DNA of 64,000 bases from Deltaproteobacteria bacterium. GTDB taxonomy: Bacteria; Myxococcota_A; UBA796; SXON01. Position numbers and translations under genes: made by a program. Every line of letters starts with the position of its first letter. The first letter of the stretch is position 1. The notes below the pieces were generated by a model. It was not told the origin of the DNA and did not search any database. It saw nothing but the letters and a program-made list of their open reading frames with translations. The DNA lies in contig BJHF01000015.1 in NCBI GenBank assembly GCA_014191855.1, positions 16,281 through 80,280 on the forward strand, given 5' to 3'. Below are positions 1 through 8,247 of the stretch, one piece after another.

Positions 1-175
1 GCCCTCGGGAAAAACGGGCAATCACCGATGCTGAGATCTGTTCAGCCGATCCCTGCGGGTGATCGCGGTAGGTCGTGATCTGCCAGGCGAAGCCCGAAGG
101 GTCCGCCACCGGGGGCGCGCTGCCCAGCGCAGCGAGCACAAGCTCGGGTGGCGCGGGGCGGGCGGGCGTGGACAT
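1..175 (-). CDS. Partial hypothetical protein (N terminus only)
   Basis: The left edge of the window cuts this minus-strand gene after about 58 codons. It opens with an ATG at 173-175, followed by an Ala/Pro-rich start and then a more ordinary stretch (FAWQITTYRD). There is no stop in frame and no obvious signal peptide or lipobox. It lies 40 nt downstream of the lipoprotein gene ending at 216 and is probably the next member of the same leftward operon. The family is not recognised; the visible part is too short to assign a function. Confidence 0.5.
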   Translation of the reverse strand, partial: MSTPARPAPPELVLAALGSAPPVADPSGFAWQITTYRDHPQGSAEQISASVIARFSRG

Positions 176-215
176 GGCCGCAGAAGCTAACGGGTGGGGT
201 GCGCCCCCGCGCCAC

Positions 216-689
216 TCACTGCACCCAGGCCCCGCTCCACACGTCGCTGCACTGCATGCTCGTCCAGCTCCCGGAAAACGCGGTTCCAGGCTCGGTCAGC
301 GTCGCGGTGAGGTCGATGCCGCCGAACGCGCAGCGAACCTCGAGCTGGTCGGCGGTGCAGGTGAGCGCGTAACCCGTGCCGTCGCCATCCCAGGACACGC
401 GGGCGAGGTGCTCGTCTGGAGACAAGCACTCTACGTCTACGCTCGCCCCGGTGGCCGTTTCGAGGCCGCCCATGCAGAGCGCGTCCTCCCCAGCCACCGT
501 GAGGGACCACGTGCCCTCGGCCAGTCCGCAGGCCGGAGGCTCGCCGCCCGTTCCCGCGGCCGAATCGGTGGTTTCCCCGGTTTCGCCGTTGAGGTTGATC
601 GGCGCACACGCGACGGCGAGGAGCAGCAGCGGGGCCAGGGTCGGGGGCACCCCCAAAGCTAGCACGGCTGGGCGAGGCCCGCGGCCCAT
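216..689 (-). CDS. Small secreted lipoprotein
   Basis: A 157-residue protein with a hydrophobic leader (LAPLLLLAVAC) whose Cys28 fits a signal peptidase II lipobox. The cysteine is followed by a short acidic Thr/Gly/Ser linker (GETGETTDSAAGTGG) of the kind seen on several lipoproteins in this window. The mature domain has six cysteines and alternating polar/aromatic strands, consistent with a small beta-rich fold, e.g. SGSWTSMQCSDVW near the end. The ATG at 689 was chosen because it gives a normal-length signal peptide; the same frame stays open upstream, but that part is antisense noise over the neighbouring gene. It sits 46 nt after the barrel-like gene. Function unknown; envelope location inferred. 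Confidence 0.75.
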   Translation of the reverse strand: MGRGPRPAVLALGVPPTLAPLLLLAVACAPINLNGETGETTDSAAGTGGEPPACGLAEGTWSLTVAGEDALCMGGLETATGASVDVECLSPDEHLARVSWDGDGTGYALTCTADQLEVRCAFGGIDLTATLTEPGTAFSGSWTSMQCSDVWSGAWVQ

Positions 690-735
690 GTGCGTGGTCA
701 GGCCGGGTTGCGGGGCCTCGCGGTCGCCGCCGGGG

Positions 736-1287
736 CTACCCCCCGAACCCCAAGCCAACGCACGCCAGCGCTCTCCCGCTCGGGGCCGACCAGTCCCAAC
801 TGAGCGTGTCGTCGCCCTGCAGAATGTTTCCCGACGCGTAGGACGAGGAGAACGTCCAGCCGAAGCGCAGGCCGAGGAGCGTGTGGAGCTTTCCCTCACC
901 GAGCTCCACGCCCAGCATCGAGTGACTGCCGAGGCCCATGACCAGCGCGGCGTCGGCGAGATCGGGGAGGCCGAGGCGCGCGTGGGCTCCCAAGCCGAAT
1001 TCGACGAAGCCGACGCCGAAGCGCCACCGCGGGCCGATCTCCAGTTCCCCGGTCCACGTCGTGCCGTCAAAATCCAGACCGGGAGCTTCGTACCGCATGG
1101 TCTCGTGGTTGACGCCGCCAAACACCCGCAGATCGAACTCGGAGAGACGGAGCGCGGGCCCGTCCACAAACGCAGCCCCCCCCAGTTGGTACATCGTTTC
1201 GCCCCGTTCGTTGTAGTTCGGGTCATAGGAGTAGGCGCTGAACCCGCCCGCCGTGACCAACGGGACGCCGAGAAAGAGATGGATCAT
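736..1287 (-). CDS. Outer-membrane barrel-like protein
   Basis: A 183-residue protein rich in alternating Gly/aromatic strands (FGVGFVEFGLGAHARLGLP, WTFSSSYASG), ending in GFGG, which suggests a small outer-membrane beta-barrel or surface protein. The N terminus (MIHLFLGVPLVTAGG) is moderately hydrophobic and may act as a short signal. Its ATG overlaps the stop of the upstream DUF2330 gene in an ATGA junction (1284-1287), so the two are translationally coupled. No specific family recognised. The coupling to DUF2330 and to the following lipoprotein points to an envelope role, which is inference. Confidence 0.7.
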   Translation of the reverse strand: MIHLFLGVPLVTAGGFSAYSYDPNYNERGETMYQLGGAAFVDGPALRLSEFDLRVFGGVNHETMRYEAPGLDFDGTTWTGELEIGPRWRFGVGFVEFGLGAHARLGLPDLADAALVMGLGSHSMLGVELGEGKLHTLLGLRFGWTFSSSYASGNILQGDDTLSWDWSAPSGRALACVGLGFGG

Positions 1288-2540
1288 CGCGACCTCCGGC
1301 GGAGCGCCCCGAGGAGCACCAGCCCGCCGAGCAGCCCCACGGGCGCCAGCGAGAGCTGAATGCCCGTCACCGCCGCGCGATCCGCGTCAAGGCAGGTTCC
1401 CGGCGGGTTCTCCACGAGGCCCTTGCCGCAGATGGGGAAGCTGGCTTCCAGCTTGTCCGCGTGCTGGATGTAGCGGATCTGCTCGGCCTGACCGGCGATC
1501 CCCGAAGCGTACAGCGCCACATCCACCGTGGCCTGCTCTGGCGTGTAGCGCAGCCGCATTCGCGACAGATGCCCGTGGTAGTCCAGGAGCCCGAGCGCGG
1601 CCAGCTCCTCTGGAGTCAGGCCGTCCGAAGTCGTGCAGGGATCGCAGTTTGCCGTGAGGTCCCAACTGTACTCTTGAACCCAGCCGGCCTCACCGCCCAG
1701 GGCCAGATCCAACTGCTCCGCGTAGTAGGCGCCAATGTCGTCGCCATCCGGGCGCATGCACTCGTCGGTAACGATGCCCTCGGGGTAGTTGCTGATCGCC
1801 ACCTCGCCCTGGGAAGGGTCTCCCAGCGCGAACACCGTGACGTCCTGCGAACCCTCGGCGGAGATCGTGCCGATCCGGATGGGGAGCGACCAGCTCGTGG
1901 CGGCGTAGCGGAGCTGGATGGGCGGGAGCCACGCTGTTTCGGTGGGGGCCTCCGAAAGTACGATTTTGGCGGCCAGAAAATAGCTGCCGGCGTCGATGTA
2001 CTCCTGGAGGATGGCTTGGCCGCCGGCGGGGAGGGCGTACCCATTGTCATCCAGCCAGAGCTCGAGCGAGGCGGACTCCTCCGCGCTGAGCACCACGAAC
2101 GTGTAGCCGGCCGCCGTGAACTAGGACTCCACGGTCACGCTGCCTTCCGCAGTTTCGTCGCCGAAGCCGCCGCCGGAGACCTCGTAGCTTTGGTCGCACC
2201 CGAGCACGGCGCCGCAGCCGCCCAGGGAGTAGCTGACGTTCACCACGTCGTCGCAGGTGTAGGCCACCTCGCGGGGAACGGACCACGCGTCCACGCGGGC
2301 GATCAGGGATTCGTCCACCGTGCCCACGTCGTCCGCGGTGAGCACCTCGGGGACCGGCAAGATCAGCGCGAAGTCCGCCGCGTTCCCGTTGTAGTCCATC
2401 GCGAGCGTGAGGGTGGTGATCGCGCCGTCGTTCGCCATCACCACCCGGCTGGAGGTGTTGGCCAGGAGCGCCCCATCGCCGCCGACGAAAGTGCCGCAGA
2501 AGGCGGAGGCCTGGGACGCGGCGAAGAGGAGCGAGAACAT
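1284..2540 (-). pseudogene. DUF2330 family protein interrupted by an in-frame amber codon
   Basis: Two open frames, 2121-2540 and 1284-2120, lie in the same reading frame and together make one DUF2330 protein of about 418 codons. The first gives a signal peptide (MFSLLFAASQASA) followed by FCGTFVGGDG, then VMANDG and FALILPVPEVL, which match the start of DUF2330. The second gives FVVLSAEES, LELWLDDNGYALPAG and FLAAKIVL, which match its middle. A single TAG at 2121-2123 (codon 140) separates them, with no frameshift. The C terminus has one hydrophobic helix and a basic end (GALRRRSR), like a membrane or MYXO-CTERM-type anchor. It may be a recent nonsense mutation, a sequence error or a readthrough codon. 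The following genes are coupled to it. Confidence 0.75.
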
Positions 2541-2563
2541 CGGCGCAGTGTACACTCCCAGGG

Positions 2564-4111
2564 ATGCTGTGCTTCGCCCTGTTCGCGTGTGTCGAGAGCC
2601 CAACCCTGGGGACCGATGCGGTTGACGCTGCCGGGGTGGCGGACACGGCTGACGACACGGCGCAAGACTCGGGGGTCGATTCGGGTGGCGAAACCGTGCA
2701 CCCCTCGGACGTGGACGTGCTGATCATCGGCGCCGGTCCGGCGGGGCTGGCGGCCGCGATCGAAGCCGCCGCGAGCGGCGCTTCGGTGCAGCTCCTGGAG
2801 CGGGAGGCGCAGGTCGGCGGCGCCGCGAACCTTGCGGGCGGGCTGATGATGTTCTCGGGCACGCCGGAGCAGGTGGCCGAGGGCATCACCGACTCTCCGG
2901 AGCAGCTCCTGTCGGAGTGGAGCCATATTACCGGCGGGATCACGAGCGACGAGTGGGTTCAGTATTTTGCGGCGCACAACGTCGATCATGTCCATGACTG
3001 GCTGACTGGCCTTGGCGGCACCTTTGGTTCGATGATGCCGGATCCTTCGGCGGGCACGACGACCCGGGTGCACCAGTTGAACGGCGACGGCGCGGCGCTG
3101 GTGGGGCTTTTGGAGGGGGCCATGCCGCCGACGTCCGTAAATTTTCGGGCCGAGGCGAACGATCTCGTCGTGGACGAAGGCGGGGAGGTGGTGGGGGTTG
3201 AATGGACCGATCTCGACGATGGCAGCGTGCACACGACGTACGCCGGCGCGGTCATCGTCGCGACCGGCGGGTTCATGCACAACCTTGAGCGGGTGCGGGC
3301 GATTCGTCCCGATCTCGCCGAGCTGGATGTGCGGATCAGCGCCTTTTCCGGAGCGGACGGCAACGGGTCGGCGCTCTTGGAGGCGCACGGCGCGGCGACC
3401 CAAAACCTGCCGGCCCTTGGATTGTACGCCCACGCGGCTCCGCACCCGTTCAACCCCGAGGGCGAGGTGATGGCGTCGTTCTTGCCGATGGTGCCGTGGT
3501 TCAACGCCAACACCGAGCGCTTCGTCGATGAGTTCAGCGCCAACAGCTTTCGAACGGGAACGCTCCGGTCCCAACAGGCGGGCGGCGTGGCGTGGATGGT
3601 CGTGAACGGGGCGGTGCTCGAAAACGCGGAATTCAGCGACCTTGAGGATGCCACCGTGTCCGTAACGATCGACGATATGCTCGCCTCGGGCCTGGCGCGC
3701 AAGGCCGACGGGCTATTCGATCTGGCGGTCGCCGTTGACCTGAACCCGGCGCTCCTGGAAGCGGCCCTGGACGCCTGGAACCTCGGCGCCACGGGGGCGG
3801 CTGCGGATCCGTTTCGTTCGGCGGATTTTCCCGGTTTTGAGATGAACGATGGCCCGTGGTACGCGCTCCCCGTCGCCATCACCTCGGCCAAAAGCTTCGG
3901 CGGCGTGGACGTCGACCTCGCCGGCCGCGTCGTCGGACTGGATGGAGAGGTGATCCCGGGGGTGTACGCAGCCGGGGAGGTGTCGGGGATGGCCGGCGGC
4001 TCGCTGGTCGGCGACTACGGGTTTACCGGCTCGCTGAGCGCGGTGTTGTTGTCGGGCAGGGTGGCGGGGGCGGCGGCGGCGGTGGAGGCGGTGGAGGCGG
4101 CGGGAGAGTGA
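2564..4111 (+). CDS. Exported FAD-dependent oxidoreductase (fumarate reductase/flavocytochrome-like) lipoprotein
   Basis: A 515-residue flavoprotein. Residues 1-9 are a short lipoprotein signal (FALFAC, lipid cysteine 9), followed by an acidic Asp/Thr/Ser/Gly linker to about residue 45. The Rossmann dinucleotide motif GAGPAG is at 56-61, then VQLLERE and VGGAANLAGG, typical of the succinate dehydrogenase/fumarate reductase flavoprotein superfamily and 3-ketosteroid dehydrogenases. The FAD-binding C-terminal motif (GVYAAGEVSGMAGG, GDYGFTGSLSAVL) is present. It therefore probably performs an FAD-linked reduction or dehydrogenation outside the cytoplasm; the substrate is unknown. No CxxCH haem motif is present, so the electron partner must be another protein. 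It starts only 23 bp from the divergent DUF2330 gene. Its extracytoplasmic site is inferred from the lipobox. Confidence 0.85.
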   Translation: MLCFALFACVESPTLGTDAVDAAGVADTADDTAQDSGVDSGGETVHPSDVDVLIIGAGPAGLAAAIEAAASGASVQLLEREAQVGGAANLAGGLMMFSGTPEQVAEGITDSPEQLLSEWSHITGGITSDEWVQYFAAHNVDHVHDWLTGLGGTFGSMMPDPSAGTTTRVHQLNGDGAALVGLLEGAMPPTSVNFRAEANDLVVDEGGEVVGVEWTDLDDGSVHTTYAGAVIVATGGFMHNLERVRAIRPDLAELDVRISAFSGADGNGSALLEAHGAATQNLPALGLYAHAAPHPFNPEGEVMASFLPMVPWFNANTERFVDEFSANSFRTGTLRSQQAGGVAWMVVNGAVLENAEFSDLEDATVSVTIDDMLASGLARKADGLFDLAVAVDLNPALLEAALDAWNLGATGAAADPFRSADFPGFEMNDGPWYALPVAITSAKSFGGVDVDLAGRVVGLDGEVIPGVYAAGEVSGMAGGSLVGDYGFTGSLSAVLLSGRVAGAAAAVEAVEAAGE

Positions 4112-4113
4112 CG

Positions 4114-4132
4114 GGCGCCAAGCTCCGGCGCC
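4114..4132 (+). terminator. Hairpin after the flavoprotein gene
   Basis: A GGCGCC arm at 4114-4119 pairs with a second GGCGCC at 4127-4132 across a 7-nt loop, just after the stop at 4111. There is no T-tract, so it is a weak terminator or mRNA-end hairpin candidate only. Confidence 0.25.
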
Positions 4133-4170
4133 TCGACTCCTACTGACGAACGCCATACCGGTTGCCCCAC

Positions 4171-5757
4171 ATGCACTCCACGTTCCCCCCTGGCTTGGAC
4201 GCGCCCGCGGATTTTGACCGCGCCATGCTCGACATCCGACGGCTCCGAGCGTGGCTGAGATTTGACCTGCCGGACGGACTCCGCGACGAGACGTTTGAAC
4301 GCTTGCGGAGCGCCGAGCGCCACCTCGCGGATCTGGTGCTTGCGTGGGTAGATCTGGGCGGGGCGGTCGCGCTGGACGCGCCCGCGGGATGGTCGGATGG
4401 CGAGGGCACCGGGGCGGCGGCGGCGACGCACACAGATGCGTCCGAGCCGGAGGTGGACCAAGCCTCGGACGCAATCCTGGACCCGCTCGCCGCGGAGCAG
4501 GACGCTGCGACGGTGGAGGCGGTGCCGCTCGTGCACACGCCGGCGCCTGCTCCTGCCGATCCGCCGCCCGCTCCCGCCGAGCCCCCGGCCTCCCCGCTCG
4601 CGCCGGCAACGCCCGTTGAACCTGCGGCCCCGCCTGCCCCCGCCCCCGCCCCCGCCCCGCCCCGCCCGCCCTCGCCACCAGTGGAGATGGCAGCGGCTGC
4701 CGCGATGCTCTCGCGTTGGGGCATGGGCCCGGAGCTGCCCCCGTTCCCCCCACCCAAGCCGCCACCGGCGCGCTCCCTCACGGAGCTCCTCAAGCTCGCC
4801 CAAGCGCCGGGCTTCGCCGGGATCGCGGCGTTCGTCGCCACGCACCACGAGTGGGTCGGGCTGGACGCGGCCACCCAGGTGCGCTTGCTCGAGTTCTGCG
4901 GCGCGCGAGTGCGCATGGAGCAGGAAGCCGGGGCAAAGGGGGGGGATAAGCTGGTGAATCAACTCACCAGCTTCGCCAGACTCCAGCGCCCCGGCCGCGC
5001 CCACGGCCTCGCTCTCGACCACCGCCCTCAGCACGGCTCGTGGGCGAAGGACGCGCAGGCGCACCTCGCGGCGATCACCCCGCCGCCGGCGCCACCCCGC
5101 GCCGTTGGCGACGAGGTGGCGCTTGCGGAGATCGGCGAGCGGGTGCGGGCGTTTGTGGACGCCGATGAGCACGGCGCCCTCACCGACGCGGTCCGCGCCG
5201 CCGTCCCTGCGCGCATTGCGATCGCCTACGGGGCGGGGCTCAGGAAAGATCACCCCAAGCTGGTGAACCTTCTGCGCGAGCATCCTCATCTGCTCGGGGA
5301 TCCGGCGTTCAAGAAGCTGCGCCGCGCCATCCGCGATCTCGACGATAGCGACGAGGAACGCGCGGGCCGCACCGGCGACAAGCTGCCGGCCGACTGGCCC
5401 CACGCGGGCCTCACCCGTGGCAAACGCGCGGTGATGATCGGGGGGGATCCTCGGGAACCACAGCAGAGCAAGGTGCGCGAGGCGTTCTGGTTCGCCTCGC
5501 TGGACTGGGAGCAGACGGAATTCTCCCGCAACTCGGTCCAGCGGGTGCGCAGCAGCGTGGAGTCGGGCGGCGTGGACATCGTGCTGGTGCTGCATCGCTG
5601 GTGTGGGCACGACGTCGATGCGATCTTGCAGCCCGCCTGCGAGGCGGCCGGGGTGGTGTTCGTTCCGGTGCAGCGCAGCTACGGCGTGACTGGGATCCGG
5701 CTGGCGATCGAGCAGTTCGGCGCGGCTGCTGCGGCGAAAGTGTCGAAACGAGGCTGA
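4171..5757 (+). CDS. Hypothetical protein with Pro/Ala-rich linker and DUF2325-like C-terminal domain
   Basis: A 528-residue cytoplasmic-looking protein. Residues about 13-62 form a helical segment. Residues about 123-170 are an extreme Pro/Ala linker. Residues about 185-400 form a helical domain with no recognised family. From about 421 the sequence VMIGGDPRE begins a small Rossmann-like domain with VDIVLVLHRWCGHD and AAGVVFVPVQRSYG, which resembles DUF2325. The ATG at 4171 is preferred over a TTG three codons upstream. There is no signal peptide. It follows the flavoprotein gene by 59 bp and may share its transcript. Some DUF2325 proteins accompany nucleic-acid or defence loci, but nothing here fixes a role. 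Confidence 0.7.
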   Translation: MHSTFPPGLDAPADFDRAMLDIRRLRAWLRFDLPDGLRDETFERLRSAERHLADLVLAWVDLGGAVALDAPAGWSDGEGTGAAAATHTDASEPEVDQASDAILDPLAAEQDAATVEAVPLVHTPAPAPADPPPAPAEPPASPLAPATPVEPAAPPAPAPAPAPPRPPSPPVEMAAAAAMLSRWGMGPELPPFPPPKPPPARSLTELLKLAQAPGFAGIAAFVATHHEWVGLDAATQVRLLEFCGARVRMEQEAGAKGGDKLVNQLTSFARLQRPGRAHGLALDHRPQHGSWAKDAQAHLAAITPPPAPPRAVGDEVALAEIGERVRAFVDADEHGALTDAVRAAVPARIAIAYGAGLRKDHPKLVNLLREHPHLLGDPAFKKLRRAIRDLDDSDEERAGRTGDKLPADWPHAGLTRGKRAVMIGGDPREPQQSKVREAFWFASLDWEQTEFSRNSVQRVRSSVESGGVDIVLVLHRWCGHDVDAILQPACEAAGVVFVPVQRSYGVTGIRLAIEQFGAAAAAKVSKRG

Positions 5758-5772
5758 GTCCGCGCGGCGGCG

Positions 5773-5821
5773 CTGCGATGCGTTCCGAGGCGGCCTGACC
5801 ACGGGATCGGGCCGCAGCATC
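5773..5821. terminator. Bidirectional terminator-like hairpin between convergent genes
   Basis: Between convergent genes ending at 5757 and 5880. GCGATGC (5773-5779) pairs with GCATCGC (5815-5821), and inside it GCGGCC (5788-5793) pairs with GGCCGC (5808-5813). The composite stem has no T-tract, so it may be a structural mRNA 3' end rather than a classic intrinsic terminator. Confidence 0.4.
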
Positions 5822-5879
5822 GCCCCACCGCATTCTCGGCGTGCTCGCGCTCCTCGTGGCCGGGTGCCGCCGGGGCACG

Positions 5880-7502
5880 TCAACGCGGAGCCGATCGAGG
5901 CCCTCCTGGGCGAGGGGTCGTTTTCACTTCCACAAGGTGCACGCACACGTGCCCGACGCACCGGTCGCGGAGCCGATCGCGATCGCGCCACTGGAGCAGC
6001 GGCGCACATTGTTGGTTTTGGACGTAGATCACCGGCATGCCGGTGGGCGCGGGGGCCGACGCAATGGGCGCCGGCGGCGTCACCCCCACCGGGGCCACGG
6101 TGACCGGGCGGAAGTGCTCGGTCGCGGTGCCTGCGATGGGGCGGCCGCCGACCAGCGCCATGAGGGCATAGGTAGATGGAGGCAGGCCGGGAGCGGGCCA
6201 CACCGCCACGGGGCCGGTTGCGGGCAGGAGCGCGCGCAGCGAGGCCACGTCGATGGATGCGGCCGGCAGGGGCCACGGGCTTGGCGCGAAGAAGAGGCCT
6301 TCCACGAGCGCAAGGGGCGCGAGGAGCGCGGTTGCCCGCCAGCGGTGCGCCAGCGCGCCCGCCGCCAACGCCAGCGGGATCGTTGCCCCGACCAGAAACC
6401 TCCCGGTGGATTGCATGCTGCGAAGGCCGGGAAATAGCTGGGCCAGCGCCCAGGGGAGCGGCACGCCGGTGCCGCCCGAATCGGAGAGGCGCAGCTCGTT
6501 TCCGAGACCAAGGAGCGTGCACAAGAGCCCGCCGAGCACGAGCGGCCGTATCCGCGCGCCCCCGGCCAAGCCGCCGGCCAGCCCGAGCGCCAGGCACACC
6601 CAGCCCAGGAACGCGATGTTGTAGACCGCCATGGGCGGCCAGCACGCGCCAATGGCCAGGTCGATCGGGCCCGTTCGCAGCGAGGCCAGCCGCGCGCCGG
6701 CGCTCACGTGGCCAGCCAGCGGCGCCACCAGCTGCAAGAGCGCCGGTTGGGCAGGGGTCGCGGTCATGGGCTGCCCGAACATCGTCTCCGCTACGACGGC
6801 GGGCGCGTAGTACACGGAGACGGGAATACCAGCCAGCACCGCCGCGAGGAGCGTAGCGCCGGCCGGGCGCCAGCCGCGCCATGCGGCGACCGTCAGCGCC
6901 AGCGCTGCCGCTGTGACGAGCTGGTAGGGGGAGGTGAAGCCCGCGAGCAAGAGCCCGGCGAAGCCCAACGCCCAGCTTGCGCGCCCCGCGCCGAGCGCGC
7001 CGATCACCGCCAAGGCGATCGGCAGGTAGGCATGTTGTTCGTGGCGCCCCCCTGCGGCTTCCGTGAGCGTGATTGGGCTGACGATGCACAACGTCGCCGC
7101 GACCGCGCGCCCCCGCAGGCCCTGGCCGAGCCTCGCCGCCAGCCCGGCGACGCCCACCCCCCCCGCGGCCAGCCACACCGTGCGGGTAAGCTCCAGCGCC
7201 GTTCCGGGCTCGCAGAGCGTGCGAAACACGACGCCGATCACCAGCGAGGGCACCGCGAGCAGTCGGATCGGGGCGCCCTCTGGCCAGAGCAGACTGGGAA
7301 TCCGCGACCAGGAGCCGTGGTACGCAGCGTCGATCGCGAGGGCGTGCAGGCCGGAGTTGCCGTCCAAGGGGAACAACGAGGGTTGCACCGAGAGCGGCCA
7401 GCGCACGACGATCGCGAGGAACAACGACAACGCGGCGAGCATGAGCCAGCCCCGCCATCCCGACGCCTCGCCCGGGGGGCGCTCTGCCTCAAAGTCCGGC
7501 AC
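5880..7502 (-). CDS. Polytopic membrane protein, GT-C glycosyltransferase-like
   Basis: A 540-residue integral membrane protein. A first transmembrane segment at about residues 20-36 (MLAALSLFLAIVVRW) is followed by a polar loop with LDGNSGLHALAIDAA, then about ten more hydrophobic segments to about residue 425, and a soluble C-terminal tail ending in a Cys-containing strand (CVGHVCVHLVEV). This arrangement resembles GT-C or YfhO-like membrane glycosyltransferases that use lipid-linked sugars, but the acidic catalytic residues cannot be assigned with certainty. It starts with GTG at 7502, three nucleotides after the stop of the upstream lipoprotein gene, so the two are cotranscribed. Substrate unknown. 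Confidence 0.7.
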   Translation of the reverse strand: MPDFEAERPPGEASGWRGWLMLAALSLFLAIVVRWPLSVQPSLFPLDGNSGLHALAIDAAYHGSWSRIPSLLWPEGAPIRLLAVPSLVIGVVFRTLCEPGTALELTRTVWLAAGGVGVAGLAARLGQGLRGRAVAATLCIVSPITLTEAAGGRHEQHAYLPIALAVIGALGAGRASWALGFAGLLLAGFTSPYQLVTAAALALTVAAWRGWRPAGATLLAAVLAGIPVSVYYAPAVVAETMFGQPMTATPAQPALLQLVAPLAGHVSAGARLASLRTGPIDLAIGACWPPMAVYNIAFLGWVCLALGLAGGLAGGARIRPLVLGGLLCTLLGLGNELRLSDSGGTGVPLPWALAQLFPGLRSMQSTGRFLVGATIPLALAAGALAHRWRATALLAPLALVEGLFFAPSPWPLPAASIDVASLRALLPATGPVAVWPAPGLPPSTYALMALVGGRPIAGTATEHFRPVTVAPVGVTPPAPIASAPAPTGMPVIYVQNQQCAPLLQWRDRDRLRDRCVGHVCVHLVEVKTTPRPGGPRSAPR

Positions 7503-7505
7503 AGA

Positions 7506-8153
7506 CTATCCGGGGGGCGTTGCCGGCACCGGCGCGCCGCCCGGTGCGCCGCCCCCACCCCCCCCGGCCCCCGGAGCAGCGCCACCCGGCGTGCCTGGCG
7601 GCGGCTCTGGTTTGGGCGCGGTGGCCATCGGCGAGTCTGCAGGGGGCGGTAGGGGGTGCTCCATGTCAAACACGAGCTTGTCCGTGCCGTCGAACTTCAG
7701 CGCCGCGGGGGCGCACGTGTTCTTGTCTTTCGGATCCGGGCCATCCCCGGCCTCGTCGAACCACGCACACGCCCACACCGGGCCCTTTGCGTAGCCCTTG
7801 GGGGCGGTGAGGGTAACGGAGGGGCCAGTCAGCCGCTCCTGTGCGATCGGCTGCGGACGACCGTCTTCGCCTGCGACCAGGAAGTCGAGGTTCGCCGAAG
7901 GTGCTCCCTTGAGCTGCACCGGAATCTCGACGGTCTTGCCGTCGGTCGCGAGCTTCGCGATCCCGGCCGGGATGTCGGGAGTGGCGGGCGGCGTTTGGCC
8001 CTGCCCTTGGCCGCCTCCGGCCGATCCGGCGGTGCCTTGATCGCCGGGTCCGGGGGTAGCGGGTGCCATGCCTGCGGGGGGCTGCCCCGGCGGTGTGGCC
8101 CCGGGGTCGGGTTCGGATGCGCAGCCAAGAAACGCTGTGAGCAGGAGGAGCAT
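7506..8153 (-). CDS. Lipoprotein with Pro/Gly-rich ends
   Basis: A 215-residue lipoprotein: the signal LLLLTAFLGC ends in a good lipobox. A Pro/Gly/Gln-rich linker to about residue 60 is followed by a compact domain of roughly 120 residues (KTVEIPVQLKGAP, YAKGPVWACAWFDEAGDG, NTCAPAALKF), then a Pro/Gly-rich tail. The ATG at 8153 gives the natural signal peptide; an upstream in-frame start would add 16 charged residues. It lies directly upstream of the GT-C-like gene and divergent from the lipoprotein gene at 8248. No family recognised. Confidence 0.75.
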   Translation of the reverse strand: MLLLLTAFLGCASEPDPGATPPGQPPAGMAPATPGPGDQGTAGSAGGGQGQGQTPPATPDIPAGIAKLATDGKTVEIPVQLKGAPSANLDFLVAGEDGRPQPIAQERLTGPSVTLTAPKGYAKGPVWACAWFDEAGDGPDPKDKNTCAPAALKFDGTDKLVFDMEHPLPPPADSPMATAPKPEPPPGTPGGAAPGAGGGGGGAPGGAPVPATPPG

Positions 8154-8247
8154 GGGCGGGAACGTACCACGGCGCACCACGCGCTGCCCGAGGGCGTTCA
8201 CTCAGGAAGTCGTTGCCCAACCCGGGCCTGCCGCGTACACTCGCGGC

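Noticed and set aside
2121..2123. Pyrrolysine or suppressed amber reading of the TAG
   Set aside because: No pyrrolysine genes or suppressor tRNA are visible; a nonsense mutation or sequence error is simpler.
5841..6437. Lipobox-like start (LALLVAGC) on the plus strand
   Set aside because: The continuation is Arg-rich and antisense to the GT-C-like membrane gene, so the match is probably chance.
4015..7458. Very long minus-strand frame (1147 codons)
   Set aside because: Arg/Gly/Ala-rich shadow of genes on both strands; the FAD, DUF2325-like and GT-C genes explain the sequence.
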